Source of the DNA: ZC4RG42 sp003242425
Lineage (GTDB): Bacteria; Pseudomonadota; Gammaproteobacteria; Burkholderiales; SG8-39
Direction: 5' to 3'
Assembly (NCBI GenBank): GCA_937907425.1
Contig: CALCIE010000081.1
Location: 74,987-138,986 of the forward strand
DNA length: 64,000 bases
The notes beneath the pieces were generated by a model. It was not told where the DNA came from. It saw only the letters and a program-made list of their open reading frames with translations, and made no database searches. The position numbers and the translations under genes are program-made. Positions 35,993 through 44,787 of this stretch are shown here, one piece after another. Numbering within the stretch: position 1 is the stretch's first letter; each line of letters starts with the position of its first letter.

Positions 35993-36448
35993 ATGAACGA
36001 CATTGAGAAAATCCTGGCCGAGGCGCGTGCAGCCGCTACCGCCAAGAACCTGCCCTATACCGGTGCGGTGACCCCGCCCCAGGCTTATACCGTGCTGCAG
36101 CATGTGCCGAACGCACGGCTGGTGGACGTGCGCACCCAGGCGGAGTGGAACTGGGTGGGTTATATCCCGGGGTCCCTGCAGATCGAGTGGAACACCTGGC
36201 CGGCGGGCACGCGCAATCCGGCCTTCGCCGAGACCTTGCAACGCGAGGTGCCGGACAAGTCCACGCCGCTGCTGTTCATCTGCCGCAGCGGCGCCCGCTC
36301 CCATGCCGCGGCCGCGCTGGCGGCCGAACTCGGCTACACCAACGTCTACAACGTGCTGGAAGGCTTCGAGGGCGACAAGAACGACGCCGGACAGCGCAAC
36401 ACCGTGGGCGGCTGGCGCTATCACGGCCTGCCGTGGAAGCAAAGCTAG
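35993..36448 (+). CDS. Rhodanese-like domain protein
   Basis: This 151-residue single-domain sulfurtransferase-like protein has the active-site cysteine C97 in FICRSGARSHAAAA and the preceding LVDVRTQAEW. There is no signal peptide. Rhodaneses carry persulfide sulfur or act as thiol sensors; the substrate here is unknown. It is divergent from glnA and upstream of the cyn operon on the same strand, so it shares the intergenic region with the NtrC boxes, but no sigma-54 promoter of credible quality points towards it. Confidence 0.9.
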   Translation: MNDIEKILAEARAAATAKNLPYTGAVTPPQAYTVLQHVPNARLVDVRTQAEWNWVGYIPGSLQIEWNTWPAGTRNPAFAETLQREVPDKSTPLLFICRSGARSHAAAALAAELGYTNVYNVLEGFEGDKNDAGQRNTVGGWRYHGLPWKQS

Positions 36449-36449
36449 A

Positions 36450-36489
36450 CGCACCAGCCTGAGGCGGCAGCGCACCGGCGCGAGGCGGC
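36450..36489 (+). repeat. Imperfect tandem repeat upstream of the cyn promoter
   Basis: Two 19-base copies (36450-36468 and 36471-36489) begin CGCACC and end GAGGCGGC, matching at 16 of 19 positions with a 21-base period (two helical turns). They lie about 120-140 bases before the predicted sigma-54 start, a typical enhancer position. Each contains one NtrC-like half-site GCACC but a poor second arm. The second copy overlaps a GC hairpin (36484-36502) that could instead terminate the rhodanese gene. Confidence 0.4.
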
Positions 36490-36574
36490 GCGCCCCGCCG
36501 CCGCGCGCCTTCCGTCAGCCAGCCCGGCCGTTTTTCCAATTTGCTGTCAACGGCTTAACCTGAACCTGCAACAG

Positions 36575-36590
36575 TGGCATAGCTGATGCA
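36575..36590 (+). promoter_or_regulatory. Sigma-54-like promoter of the cyn operon
   Basis: TGGCATAGCTGATGCA keeps GG-N10-GC spacing and matches the TGGCA and TGCA blocks of the -24/-12 consensus. The predicted start is near 36601, giving a 23-base leader with GGAGG at 36613-36617 before the cynA ATG. It implies an enhancer-binding activator, plausibly NtrC. Confidence 0.6.
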
Positions 36591-36623
36591 GAACGGCGGA
36601 CATCGCTTTTCGGGAGGTTACGC

Positions 36624-38003
36624 ATGTCCGCCTTCAAGAACCCTTTCGACCCGGACGTCCGCCTCGGCGCCGGATGCAGCTGCGGCCGGCATCGTGACGA
36701 AGCCGAGCACGCCGCCGCGCAGCAGTCCGACTCGCTCGACAACAGCATCGAATCGCTCAACCGCCGCGTCATCCAGTCCGCGGTGATGCGGGCGCTGTTC
36801 CCGCACGACGAAACCCGGCGCCGCTTCCTGCGCGCGGTCGGCGCATCGACCGCGGCCGCCGCGATCTCGCAGTTCATTCCCTTCGGCGCGCTGGAGGCGA
36901 TGGCGCAGGAGAAAGGCACGCTCGAGAAGAAAGAACTCGACATCGGCTTCATCGCCATCACCTGCGCGAGCCCGCTCATCATGGCCGATCCGCTCGGCTT
37001 CTACCGCAAGGAAGGGCTCAGCGTGCGCCTGCACAAGACCGCCGGCTGGGCGCTCATCCGCGACAAGATGCTGAACAAGGAGTACGACGCGACGCACTTC
37101 TTGTCGCCGATGCCCCTTGCCACTTCGCTGGGGCTCGGCTCGGTCGCCGCGCCGATGCGCGTGGCGACGATCCAGAACATCAACGGCCAGGCGATCACGC
37201 TGCACCTCAAGCACAAGGACAAGCGCAATCCCAGACAGTGGAAGGGCTTCAAGTTCGCCGTGCCCTTCGAGTATTCGATGCACAACTTCCTGCTGCGCTA
37301 CTACGTCGCAGAGCACGGCCTCGACCCCGACACCGACATCCAGATCCGCGTCACGCCGCCGCCGGAAATGGTGGCGAACCTGCGCGCCGGCAACATCGAC
37401 GGCTTCCTCGGCCCCGATCCCTTCAACCAGCGCGCGGTCTATGACGAGGTGGGCTTCATCCACATCCTCTCCAAGGACATCTGGGACGGCCATCCGTGCT
37501 GCGCCTTCGGCACCTCCGAGGCCTTCATCCGCGAGAACCCGAATACCTTCGCCGCGCTCTACCGCGCGGTGCTGAACGCCGCGCAGATGGCGCGCGATCC
37601 CAAGAACCGTTCGCTCATCGCCGAGAGCATCGCGCCGGCCAACTACCTCAACCAGCCGGTCACGGTGATCGAGCAGGTGCTGACCGGCCGCTTCGCCGAC
37701 GGTCTTGGCAAGGTGCAGAACGTGCCCGACCGCGCCGACTTCGATCCCTTCCCCTGGCATTCGATGGCGGTGTGGATGCTCACGCAGATGAAGCGCTGGG
37801 GCTACCTCAAGGGCGACGTCAACTACAAGCAGATCGCCGAGCAGGTGTTCCTCGCCACCGATGCGCGCAAGCACATGGCCGAACTCGGCATGGAGGCGCC
37901 CAAGACGAGCTACGCCAAGGCCGTCATCATGGGCAAGGAGTTCGACCCCAGCGCACCGGAGAAGTACCTGGCGAGCTTCCCGATCAAAAAGGTGGCGGCA
38001 TGA
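36624..38003 (+). CDS. cynA: Cyanate/nitrate-type ABC transporter substrate-binding protein (CmpA/NrtA family)
   Basis: This 459-residue solute-binding protein of the NrtA/CmpA/CynA family has core segments LDIGFIAITCASPLIMADPLGFY, NGQAITLHLKH, GFLGPDPFNQRAVYDEVGF and WDGHPCCAFGTSEAF. A Tat-type signal (R65-R-R-F-L, hydrophobic 71-90, cleavage after A94) is preceded by about 64 residues with a GCSCGRH cysteine/histidine motif at 17-23, which would stay cytoplasmic. The ATG at 36624 is set by GGAGG 6 bases before. It is the first gene of a four-gene operon ending in cyanase, so cyanate is the best guess for substrate; nitrate or bicarbonate are alternatives within the family. Confidence 0.88.
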   Translation: MSAFKNPFDPDVRLGAGCSCGRHRDEAEHAAAQQSDSLDNSIESLNRRVIQSAVMRALFPHDETRRRFLRAVGASTAAAAISQFIPFGALEAMAQEKGTLEKKELDIGFIAITCASPLIMADPLGFYRKEGLSVRLHKTAGWALIRDKMLNKEYDATHFLSPMPLATSLGLGSVAAPMRVATIQNINGQAITLHLKHKDKRNPRQWKGFKFAVPFEYSMHNFLLRYYVAEHGLDPDTDIQIRVTPPPEMVANLRAGNIDGFLGPDPFNQRAVYDEVGFIHILSKDIWDGHPCCAFGTSEAFIRENPNTFAALYRAVLNAAQMARDPKNRSLIAESIAPANYLNQPVTVIEQVLTGRFADGLGKVQNVPDRADFDPFPWHSMAVWMLTQMKRWGYLKGDVNYKQIAEQVFLATDARKHMAELGMEAPKTSYAKAVIMGKEFDPSAPEKYLASFPIKKVAA

Positions 38004-38836
38004 AGTCGAGGCTCGGCATTCAGGCCGCCGTCCTCTCGCTGGCACTGCTGCTGGTGCTGATCGGCGTGTGGCACGTGGTCACCCTGCCGGCCGAATCGGC
38101 GGCGGCGGTCGACGACGAGTACGCGAAGCTCATGGGTGCCGGCGCGCAGAAGACGGGCGGGTTCCCGACGCCCGCGCAGATGGGCGAGACGATCCTGCGG
38201 CACCTCGCCGATCCCTTCTACGACCACGGCCCGAACGACAAGGGCATCGGCATCCAGCTCGGCTATTCGCTCGCGCGCGTGGCCGCGGGCTACGCGCTCG
38301 CGCTGCTGGTCGCCGTGCCGCTGGGCTTCCTGATCGGCATGTCGCCGCTCATCTACCGCGCGCTCGATCCCTACATCCAGGTGCTGAAGCCGATCTCGCC
38401 GCTCGCCTGGATGCCGCTCGCGCTCTACACCATCAAGGATTCGAGCGTGTCCGGGATTTTCGTGATCTTCATCTGTTCGATCTGGCCGGTGCTGATCAAC
38501 ACCGCCTACGGCGTCGGCGCGGTGCGCAAGGACTGGCTCAACGTCGCGCGCACGCTCGAAGTGAAGCCTCTGCGCAAGGCGCTGCTCGTCGTGCTGCCGG
38601 CCGCGGCGCCCACCATCCTCACCGGCATGCGCATTTCCATCGGCATCGCCTGGCTGGTGATCGTCGCGGCCGAGATGCTCGTCGGCGGCACGGGCATCGG
38701 CTACTTCGTCTGGAACGAGTGGAACAACCTCAATCTCACCAACGTGATCTTCGCGATCCTCTGCATCGGCGTGGTCGGCATGGCGCTCGACTTCGTGTTC
38801 GCGAAGCTGCAACGGCTGGTGACCTACGCGGATTGA
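38000..38836 (+). CDS. cynB: Cyanate/nitrate-type ABC transporter permease
   Basis: This 278-residue inner-membrane permease is of the NrtB/CmpB/SsuC type. An N-terminal membrane anchor (about 8-28) is followed by about five further transmembrane segments and the cytoplasmic EAA-like coupling loop around RKDWLNVARTLEVKPLRKAL. Conserved landmarks are LKPISPLAWMPLALYTIKDSS and GGTGIGYFVWNEWN. Its ATG overlaps the cynA stop (ATGA), so translation is coupled. It works with the ATPase encoded next to move the anion bound by the periplasmic protein. Confidence 0.9.
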   Translation: MKSRLGIQAAVLSLALLLVLIGVWHVVTLPAESAAAVDDEYAKLMGAGAQKTGGFPTPAQMGETILRHLADPFYDHGPNDKGIGIQLGYSLARVAAGYALALLVAVPLGFLIGMSPLIYRALDPYIQVLKPISPLAWMPLALYTIKDSSVSGIFVIFICSIWPVLINTAYGVGAVRKDWLNVARTLEVKPLRKALLVVLPAAAPTILTGMRISIGIAWLVIVAAEMLVGGTGIGYFVWNEWNNLNLTNVIFAILCIGVVGMALDFVFAKLQRLVTYAD

Positions 38837-38840
38837 AGCC

Positions 38841-39737
38841 ATGGCCTTCCTGCAAATCGAAGGGCTGACCAAGATCTACCCGGGTAGCGGCGGCAAGCCG
38901 GATACCGTGGTGTTCGAGGACGTGCACCTGCAGATCGAGCGCGGCGAGTTCGTCTGCATCATCGGCCATTCCGGCTGCGGCAAGACCACCATCCTCAACG
39001 TGATGGCCGGGCTGGAACGCGCGACCGAGGGCGTGGTGATCATGGACGGCCGCGAGGTAGCCGGTCCGAGCCTCGATCGCGGCGTAGTGTTCCAGAGCCA
39101 CGCGCTGATGCCTTGGCTGACGGTGCTGGGCAACGTCGCCTTCGCCGTACGCTCGCGCTGGCCCGACTGGGACGAGGACCAGGTGCAGGAACACGCGCGC
39201 AGGTTCATCGAGCTCGTGGGTTTGCGCGGCGCCGAGCACAAGAAGCCCGCGGAACTCTCCGGCGGCATGAAGCAGCGCGTCGGCATCGCGCGCGCCTTCT
39301 CGATCCGGCCGAAGATGCTGCTGCTCGACGAACCCTTCGGCGCCCTGGACGCGCTCACGCGCGGCACCATCCAGGACGAGCTGCTCGCCATCGTGCAGCA
39401 GACGCAGCAGACGGTGTTCATGATCACCCACGACGTGGACGAGGCGCTGCTGCTCGCCGACCGCATCGTGCTGATGTCGAACGGACCGCGCGCGGTCATC
39501 GCCGAGATCGTGGAGAACACCATGCCGCGCAACCGCACGCGCCACACCATGCACCACGATCCGCAGTACTACCGCATCCGCAACCACCTGCTGGATTTTC
39601 TCGTCAACCGTTCACGGCTCTACCAGGACGGACCGCTGCGCGCGCAGCACGACCCCAAACGTCCGCGGGTCGTCCGGCCGGGCCTCGACGACACGACCGA
39701 ACGCCCGCCCGCGCAGGTCGTTCAACTTCGACACTGA
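38841..39737 (+). CDS. cynD: Cyanate/nitrate-type ABC transporter ATP-binding protein
   Basis: This 298-residue ATPase is of the NrtD/CmpD/CynD type. Walker A is GHSGCGKTT (42-50), the signature LSGGMKQR (139-146), Walker B LLLDEP (160-165) and the H-loop MITHDVDEA. About 40 residues after the ABC core are basic and of unknown role. It has no fused solute-binding domain, unlike NrtC. It starts 4 bases after the permease stop. The order substrate-binding protein, permease, ATPase, cyanase matches cyanobacterial cynABDS. Confidence 0.93.
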   Translation: MAFLQIEGLTKIYPGSGGKPDTVVFEDVHLQIERGEFVCIIGHSGCGKTTILNVMAGLERATEGVVIMDGREVAGPSLDRGVVFQSHALMPWLTVLGNVAFAVRSRWPDWDEDQVQEHARRFIELVGLRGAEHKKPAELSGGMKQRVGIARAFSIRPKMLLLDEPFGALDALTRGTIQDELLAIVQQTQQTVFMITHDVDEALLLADRIVLMSNGPRAVIAEIVENTMPRNRTRHTMHHDPQYYRIRNHLLDFLVNRSRLYQDGPLRAQHDPKRPRVVRPGLDDTTERPPAQVVQLRH

Positions 39738-39749
39738 AAGGAGATCGTC

Positions 39750-40238
39750 ATGCAACGCGAAGACCATCTGTTCGCCGCCACCTACGTGCGGCCGCTGAAG
39801 CGCGAAGACGTCACGGAGATGATCGTCGCCGCCAAGATCAAGCGCAAACTGACCTGGGCACAGATCGCCGAGGCCGTGGGTCAGAGCAAGGAATGGACGA
39901 CGGCCGCCTGCCTCGGGCAGATGCAGATGACGGCCGAGCAGGCCGAAGCCGTAGGCAAGCTGCTCGATCTGCCGCAGGAGGCCGTCGACCTGCTGCAGGT
40001 CGTGCCCTACAAGGGTTCGCTGCCCACGGCCGTGCCGACCGATCCGCTGATCTACCGCTTCTACGAACTGGTGAACGTGTACGGCACGACCTTCAAGGAG
40101 CTGATCCACGAAGAGTTCGGCGACGGCATCATGAGCGCCATCGACTTCAAGATGGAGCTTTCCCGCGAACCCGACCCGAAGGGCGACCGCGTGAAGATCG
40201 TGATGAGCGGGAAGTACCTGCCCTACAAGGTCTACTGA
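39750..40238 (+). CDS. cynS: Cyanate hydratase (cyanase)
   Basis: Cyanase converts cyanate and bicarbonate to ammonia and two CO2, releasing nitrogen and detoxifying cyanate. The 162-residue protein has the N-terminal helix-turn-helix-like domain and the C-terminal catalytic domain. The catalytic triad is visible as R103 and E106 in YRFYE and S129 in GDGIMSAIDF. The N-terminus is about 6-15 residues longer than E. coli CynS. It lies 12 bases after the ATPase gene, with a GAAAGGAG ribosome binding site. No cynT-type carbonic anhydrase gene is present in the window to resupply bicarbonate. Confidence 0.97.
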   Translation: MQREDHLFAATYVRPLKREDVTEMIVAAKIKRKLTWAQIAEAVGQSKEWTTAACLGQMQMTAEQAEAVGKLLDLPQEAVDLLQVVPYKGSLPTAVPTDPLIYRFYELVNVYGTTFKELIHEEFGDGIMSAIDFKMELSREPDPKGDRVKIVMSGKYLPYKVY

Positions 40239-40257
40239 GACCGCGCCGGTCGGCCGC

Positions 40258-41088
40258 TCACAGGGCGGCCGACCAGTCCACCCAGCCGGTGTAGGCCGTC
40301 CACAGCACGAGCAGCCCGAACGCGATCCGGTACCACGCGAAGGGCGTGAAGCTGTGGCGCGAGACGAACGCCACCAGCGCCCGCACGGTGAAGAAAGCGG
40401 CGATGAAGGCCGCGACGAAACCCGCGGCAAGCAGCGCGAAATACTCGAACTCAAACAGCGCGCGGTTCTTGTAGACGTCGTAGACCGTCGCCGCCAGCAT
40501 GGTCGGGATAGCGAGGAAGAAGGAGAATTCCGTCGCCGCCTTGCGCGACAGCCCGACGAACAGGCCGCCGATGATGGTCGCGCCCGAACGCGAGGTACCG
40601 GGCACCAGGGCGAAACATTGGCAAAGCCCCACGAGCAGCGCATCGCGCGCCGTCATCTGATCCACCTCCTGCACGCGCACGGTGTGGCGGCGTTTCTCCG
40701 CCCACAGGATGACTAGGCCGCCCGCTACCAGTGCGATCGCCACCGGTACCGGGGCGAACAGCACGCCTTTGATGAGCTTGTAGAACAGCAGGCCGAGCAC
40801 CATCGCCGGCAGGAAGGCAATGAGCAGGTTGAAGGTGAAGCGCTGCGCAACGGGATCGTGCGGCAGTCCCACCGCCACCCGCCACAACCGCACGCGATAG
40901 AGCCAGCAGACGGCCAGGATCGCCCCGAGCTGTATCGCGACCTGGAAGACGCTGCGCAGCGGCTGGCCGAGGAAATCGATCAGGTCGCCGACGACGATGA
41001 GATGGCCGGTGCTGGAAACGGGCAGGAACTCGGTCAGGCCTTCCACCACGCCGAGCACGACGGCTTTCAGGAACAGCAGGACATCCAT
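40258..41088 (-). CDS. uppP: Undecaprenyl-diphosphatase
   Basis: UppP (BacA) dephosphorylates undecaprenyl pyrophosphate to the monophosphate carrier used for peptidoglycan and O-antigen synthesis, and confers bacitracin tolerance. The 276-residue polytopic membrane protein has the two conserved catalytic regions EGLTEFLPVSSTGH (15-28) and PGTSRSGATI, plus about eight hydrophobic segments. It converges on cynS with 19 bases between stops. The O-polysaccharide genes further along the window use the same lipid carrier. Confidence 0.97.
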   Translation of the reverse strand: MDVLLFLKAVVLGVVEGLTEFLPVSSTGHLIVVGDLIDFLGQPLRSVFQVAIQLGAILAVCWLYRVRLWRVAVGLPHDPVAQRFTFNLLIAFLPAMVLGLLFYKLIKGVLFAPVPVAIALVAGGLVILWAEKRRHTVRVQEVDQMTARDALLVGLCQCFALVPGTSRSGATIIGGLFVGLSRKAATEFSFFLAIPTMLAATVYDVYKNRALFEFEYFALLAAGFVAAFIAAFFTVRALVAFVSRHSFTPFAWYRIAFGLLVLWTAYTGWVDWSAAL

Positions 41089-41153
41089 GGGCGCGATTCT
41101 ACAGGCCGCGCCCGGCTGCGCCGGTATTCAAAGAGGGAGCAGGGAAGCCGGTT

Positions 41154-41330
41154 TCAGATTGCGCCGGCGGTACCGTCGTGCTGCGGCGGCAAGACGGGCG
41201 GCGGGGAATTGGAGGCGAGCTCCGAGGCCGCGAACGCGCCGAGCACCATGCCCGACTGCGTGAGCAGTTCCGCAGGAAGGTTGTATTCCGCCCAGTCGAA
41301 GGGGCAGGCATCGTCGTCGAGTAAAGCCAT
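41154..41330 (-). CDS. Small hypothetical protein, 58 residues
   Basis: I do not recognise a family. The ATG at 41330 opens a 58-residue frame whose codons end strongly in G or C, as in the neighbouring genes. The product is acidic at the start (ALLDDDACPFDWAEY), has a helical middle and a proline-rich tail. A promoter-like pair lies 38-66 bases upstream (TTCACA, 17-base spacer, TATCTA; 41368-41396). No strong ribosome binding site is visible. It fills a 458-base gap between uppP and thiC that otherwise holds only the thiC terminator and an inverted repeat. It may be spurious. Confidence 0.4.
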   Translation of the reverse strand: MALLDDDACPFDWAEYNLPAELLTQSGMVLGAFAASELASNSPPPVLPPQHDGTAGAI

Positions 41331-41367
41331 GGCCGGACCGGTCGCAATCGCTCGCACGCCCTGAATC

Positions 41368-41396
41368 TAGATAAAGACGTGCCCGCGCGCTGTGAA
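41368..41396 (-). promoter_or_regulatory. Sigma-70-like promoter for the small ORF (and uppP)
   Basis: On the minus strand TTCACA is followed after 17 bases by TATCTA. The -35 matches at five of six positions and the -10 at three of six. It would start transcription near 41361, upstream of the 58-residue ORF. Confidence 0.35.
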
Positions 41397-41414
41397 CCTT
41401 TGTGACGACGGAAT

Positions 41415-41436
41415 GCTGACACCCGATTGTGTCAGC
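41415..41436. repeat. Inverted repeat GCTGACAC/GTGTCAGC
   Basis: A perfect 8-bp dyad with a 6-base centre lies about 20 bases upstream of the -35 of the candidate minus-strand promoter. No T-run follows, and the size and spacing resemble a dimeric-regulator operator (inference). Confidence 0.4.
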
Positions 41437-41499
41437 GCGATGGCGCCGCAATGGCGGAAGCGGCACCGAACCTGGCGGCGGCATCGCGCGACGAAAAAA

Positions 41500-41529
41500 A
41501 AGCCATGCCGGCATGAGCCGGCATGGCTT
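41500..41529 (-). terminator. Rho-independent terminator of thiC
   Basis: A 12-bp perfect stem AGCCATGCCGGC/GCCGGCATGGCT with loop ATGA is followed on the minus strand by eight T residues. It begins 18 bases after the thiC stop, and is a textbook terminator. Confidence 0.92.
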
Positions 41530-41546
41530 CGGTCCGGTCGCGGCGC

Positions 41547-43460
<1,914 letters not shown>

Positions 43461-43463
43461 CGA

Positions 43464-43497
43464 ATCGCTCCTTTCAAAACGCCGAGGGAGGAGCGAT
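43464..43497 (-). promoter_or_regulatory. thiC Shine-Dalgarno-sequestering stem (expression platform)
   Basis: In the minus-strand RNA ATCGCTCCT (43489-43497) is perfectly complementary to AGGAGCGAT (43464-43472), which contains the thiC Shine-Dalgarno, with a 16-base loop. This lies between the TPP aptamer and the start codon, and indicates translational shut-off when TPP binds (inference from known thiC riboswitches). Confidence 0.6.
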
Positions 43498-43519
43498 GGA
43501 ATGAGGGCTGGTTCCGACG

Positions 43520-43602
43520 CTTCCCTGCGGCGGCATTATCCGCATCAGGTTCCAAGGGACTCTCTCACCCGGCCACGCCTTGCGGCGCGCCAGGACCCCT
43601 AG
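43520..43602 (-). ncRNA. TPP riboswitch (THI element) aptamer
   Basis: The minus-strand RNA contains the conserved thi-box blocks in order: GGGGTCC at the 5' stem, GTGAGAGAGTCCCTTGGAACC (pyrimidine-sensor helix), CTGATGCGGATAATGCC (pyrophosphate-sensor helix) and CGCAGGGAA closing. It lies 60 bases upstream of the thiC ATG, its expected target. The fit to the family is by eye but very close. Confidence 0.93.
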
Positions 43603-43614
43603 GTCGTAAGCCGG

Positions 43615-43643
43615 ACGGTACCCCAAAACGCCCGGCGCATCAA
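43615..43643 (-). promoter_or_regulatory. Candidate thiC promoter
   Basis: TTGATG, a 17-base spacer and TACCGT on the minus strand would start transcription near 43608, just before the riboswitch aptamer. The -10 is weak; position is the best support. Confidence 0.35.
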
Positions 43644-43717
43644 TGACGGGCCGCTAGGGTTTCCGCCCGGATCCGCTTCGCGGATCGCCGGTACGTCCCC
43701 GCGTCTCGCCCGGATGC

Positions 43718-43723
43718 TAAAAT
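43718..43723 (+). promoter_or_regulatory. -10-like element upstream of the Pcm-like gene
   Basis: TAAAAT lies 33 bases before the ATG of the Pcm-like gene, but no matching -35 is seen at standard spacing. Confidence 0.3.
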
Positions 43724-43756
43724 CGCCCGCATTTTGCCCTGCTAACGAAAAGCAAA

Positions 43757-44410
43757 ATGAACATCGAGCAAGCCCGTTTCAACATGGTCGAGCAGCAGAT
43801 CCGGCCCTGGGAGGTGCTGGATCAGTCGGTGCTCGATCTGCTGTACGTGGTCCGGCGCGAGGAGTTCGTGCCGGAAGCCTACAAATCGCTGGCGTTCTCC
43901 GATCTCGAGATCCCGATCGGCGAGGGCGAGCGGATGCTGCAGCCCAAGGTCGAGGCGCGCATCCTGCAGGAAGTGGCGCCGAAGCGGACCGACCGCGTAC
44001 TCGAAGTGGGAACGGGTAGCGGCTATCTCACCGCGCTGCTAGCGCATCGCGCCCAGCACGTCTACAGCGTGGAGATCTCCCCCACGCTGCTGGCGTTCGG
44101 CGAGGCGAACCTGCGCCGGGCCGGCGTCGACAACGTCACCCTCGAACAGGGCGACGGGGCGCGCGGCTGGAGCAAGCACGCCCCCTACGACGTCATCGTT
44201 CTGGGCGGCTCGACGCCGGTGCTCGCCGACGAGCTGCTGGCGCAACTGAAGGTGGGCGGGCGACTGTTCGCCATCGTCGGCGAGGAGCCGGTGATGCAAG
44301 CCCAGCTCATCACCTGCACCGGTCCCGGCAGCTACAACACGATCGGGTTGTTCGAAACCTGCGTGGCGCCTCTTAAGAACGCTCCGCAACCGGCGCGGTT
44401 CGAGTTCTGA
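43757..44410 (+). CDS. Protein-L-isoaspartate O-methyltransferase family protein
   Basis: This 217-residue class I SAM methyltransferase belongs to the Pcm (PIMT) family. The SAM motif reads LEVGTGSGYLTALLA, preceded by the family segment REEFVPEAYKSLAFSDLEIPIG. The usual Pcm catalytic loop, in which a serine/threonine precedes a glycine-rich stretch and ISQP, here reads IPIGEGERMLQPKVEARIL, so true isoaspartyl repair is uncertain. It overlaps the rhodanese start by one base and heads a methyltransferase-rhodanese-tolC cluster that recurs in betaproteobacteria (from memory of gene order). Confidence 0.85.
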   Translation: MNIEQARFNMVEQQIRPWEVLDQSVLDLLYVVRREEFVPEAYKSLAFSDLEIPIGEGERMLQPKVEARILQEVAPKRTDRVLEVGTGSGYLTALLAHRAQHVYSVEISPTLLAFGEANLRRAGVDNVTLEQGDGARGWSKHAPYDVIVLGGSTPVLADELLAQLKVGGRLFAIVGEEPVMQAQLITCTGPGSYNTIGLFETCVAPLKNAPQPARFEF

Positions 44411-44733
44411 TGCGCCAGATCACTCCCAAACAGCTGCACGACTGGCTCTCGGACCCGAACCGCGAATCACCCGTCGTGCTGGATGTGCGCGAAGACTGGG
44501 AACTGGAGATCTGCAGCCTGCCCGACAGCGTGCGCATCCCCATGAACAGCATTCCCGGCCGCCATCAGGAACTCGATCCTGAGCGCGATATCGTCGTGGT
44601 CTGCCATCACGGCGGGCGCAGCATGCAGGTCGCTTCCTTCCTGGTGCAGAACGGCTTCACCAATGTTTACAACCTCAGCGGCGGCGTGGATGCCTGGGCA
44701 CGCGAAGTAGACCCTACCATGGCGACCTACTGA
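44410..44733 (+). CDS. Rhodanese-like domain protein
   Basis: This 107-residue single-domain rhodanese has the active-site cysteine C65 in VVCHHGGRSMQVA and the front motif VVLDVREDWE. It has no signal peptide and is cytoplasmic. The start is fused to the previous stop as TGATG, so expression is coupled to the Pcm-like methyltransferase. tolC follows after 54 bases. Substrate unknown; GlpE-like small rhodaneses are the closest type. Confidence 0.93.
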   Translation: MRQITPKQLHDWLSDPNRESPVVLDVREDWELEICSLPDSVRIPMNSIPGRHQELDPERDIVVVCHHGGRSMQVASFLVQNGFTNVYNLSGGVDAWAREVDPTMATY

Positions 44734-44787
44734 ATCCGCCAAAGGGACGGGCGTCGGCCCGCGCAAACAACGACCAAAGGGAGTGCC

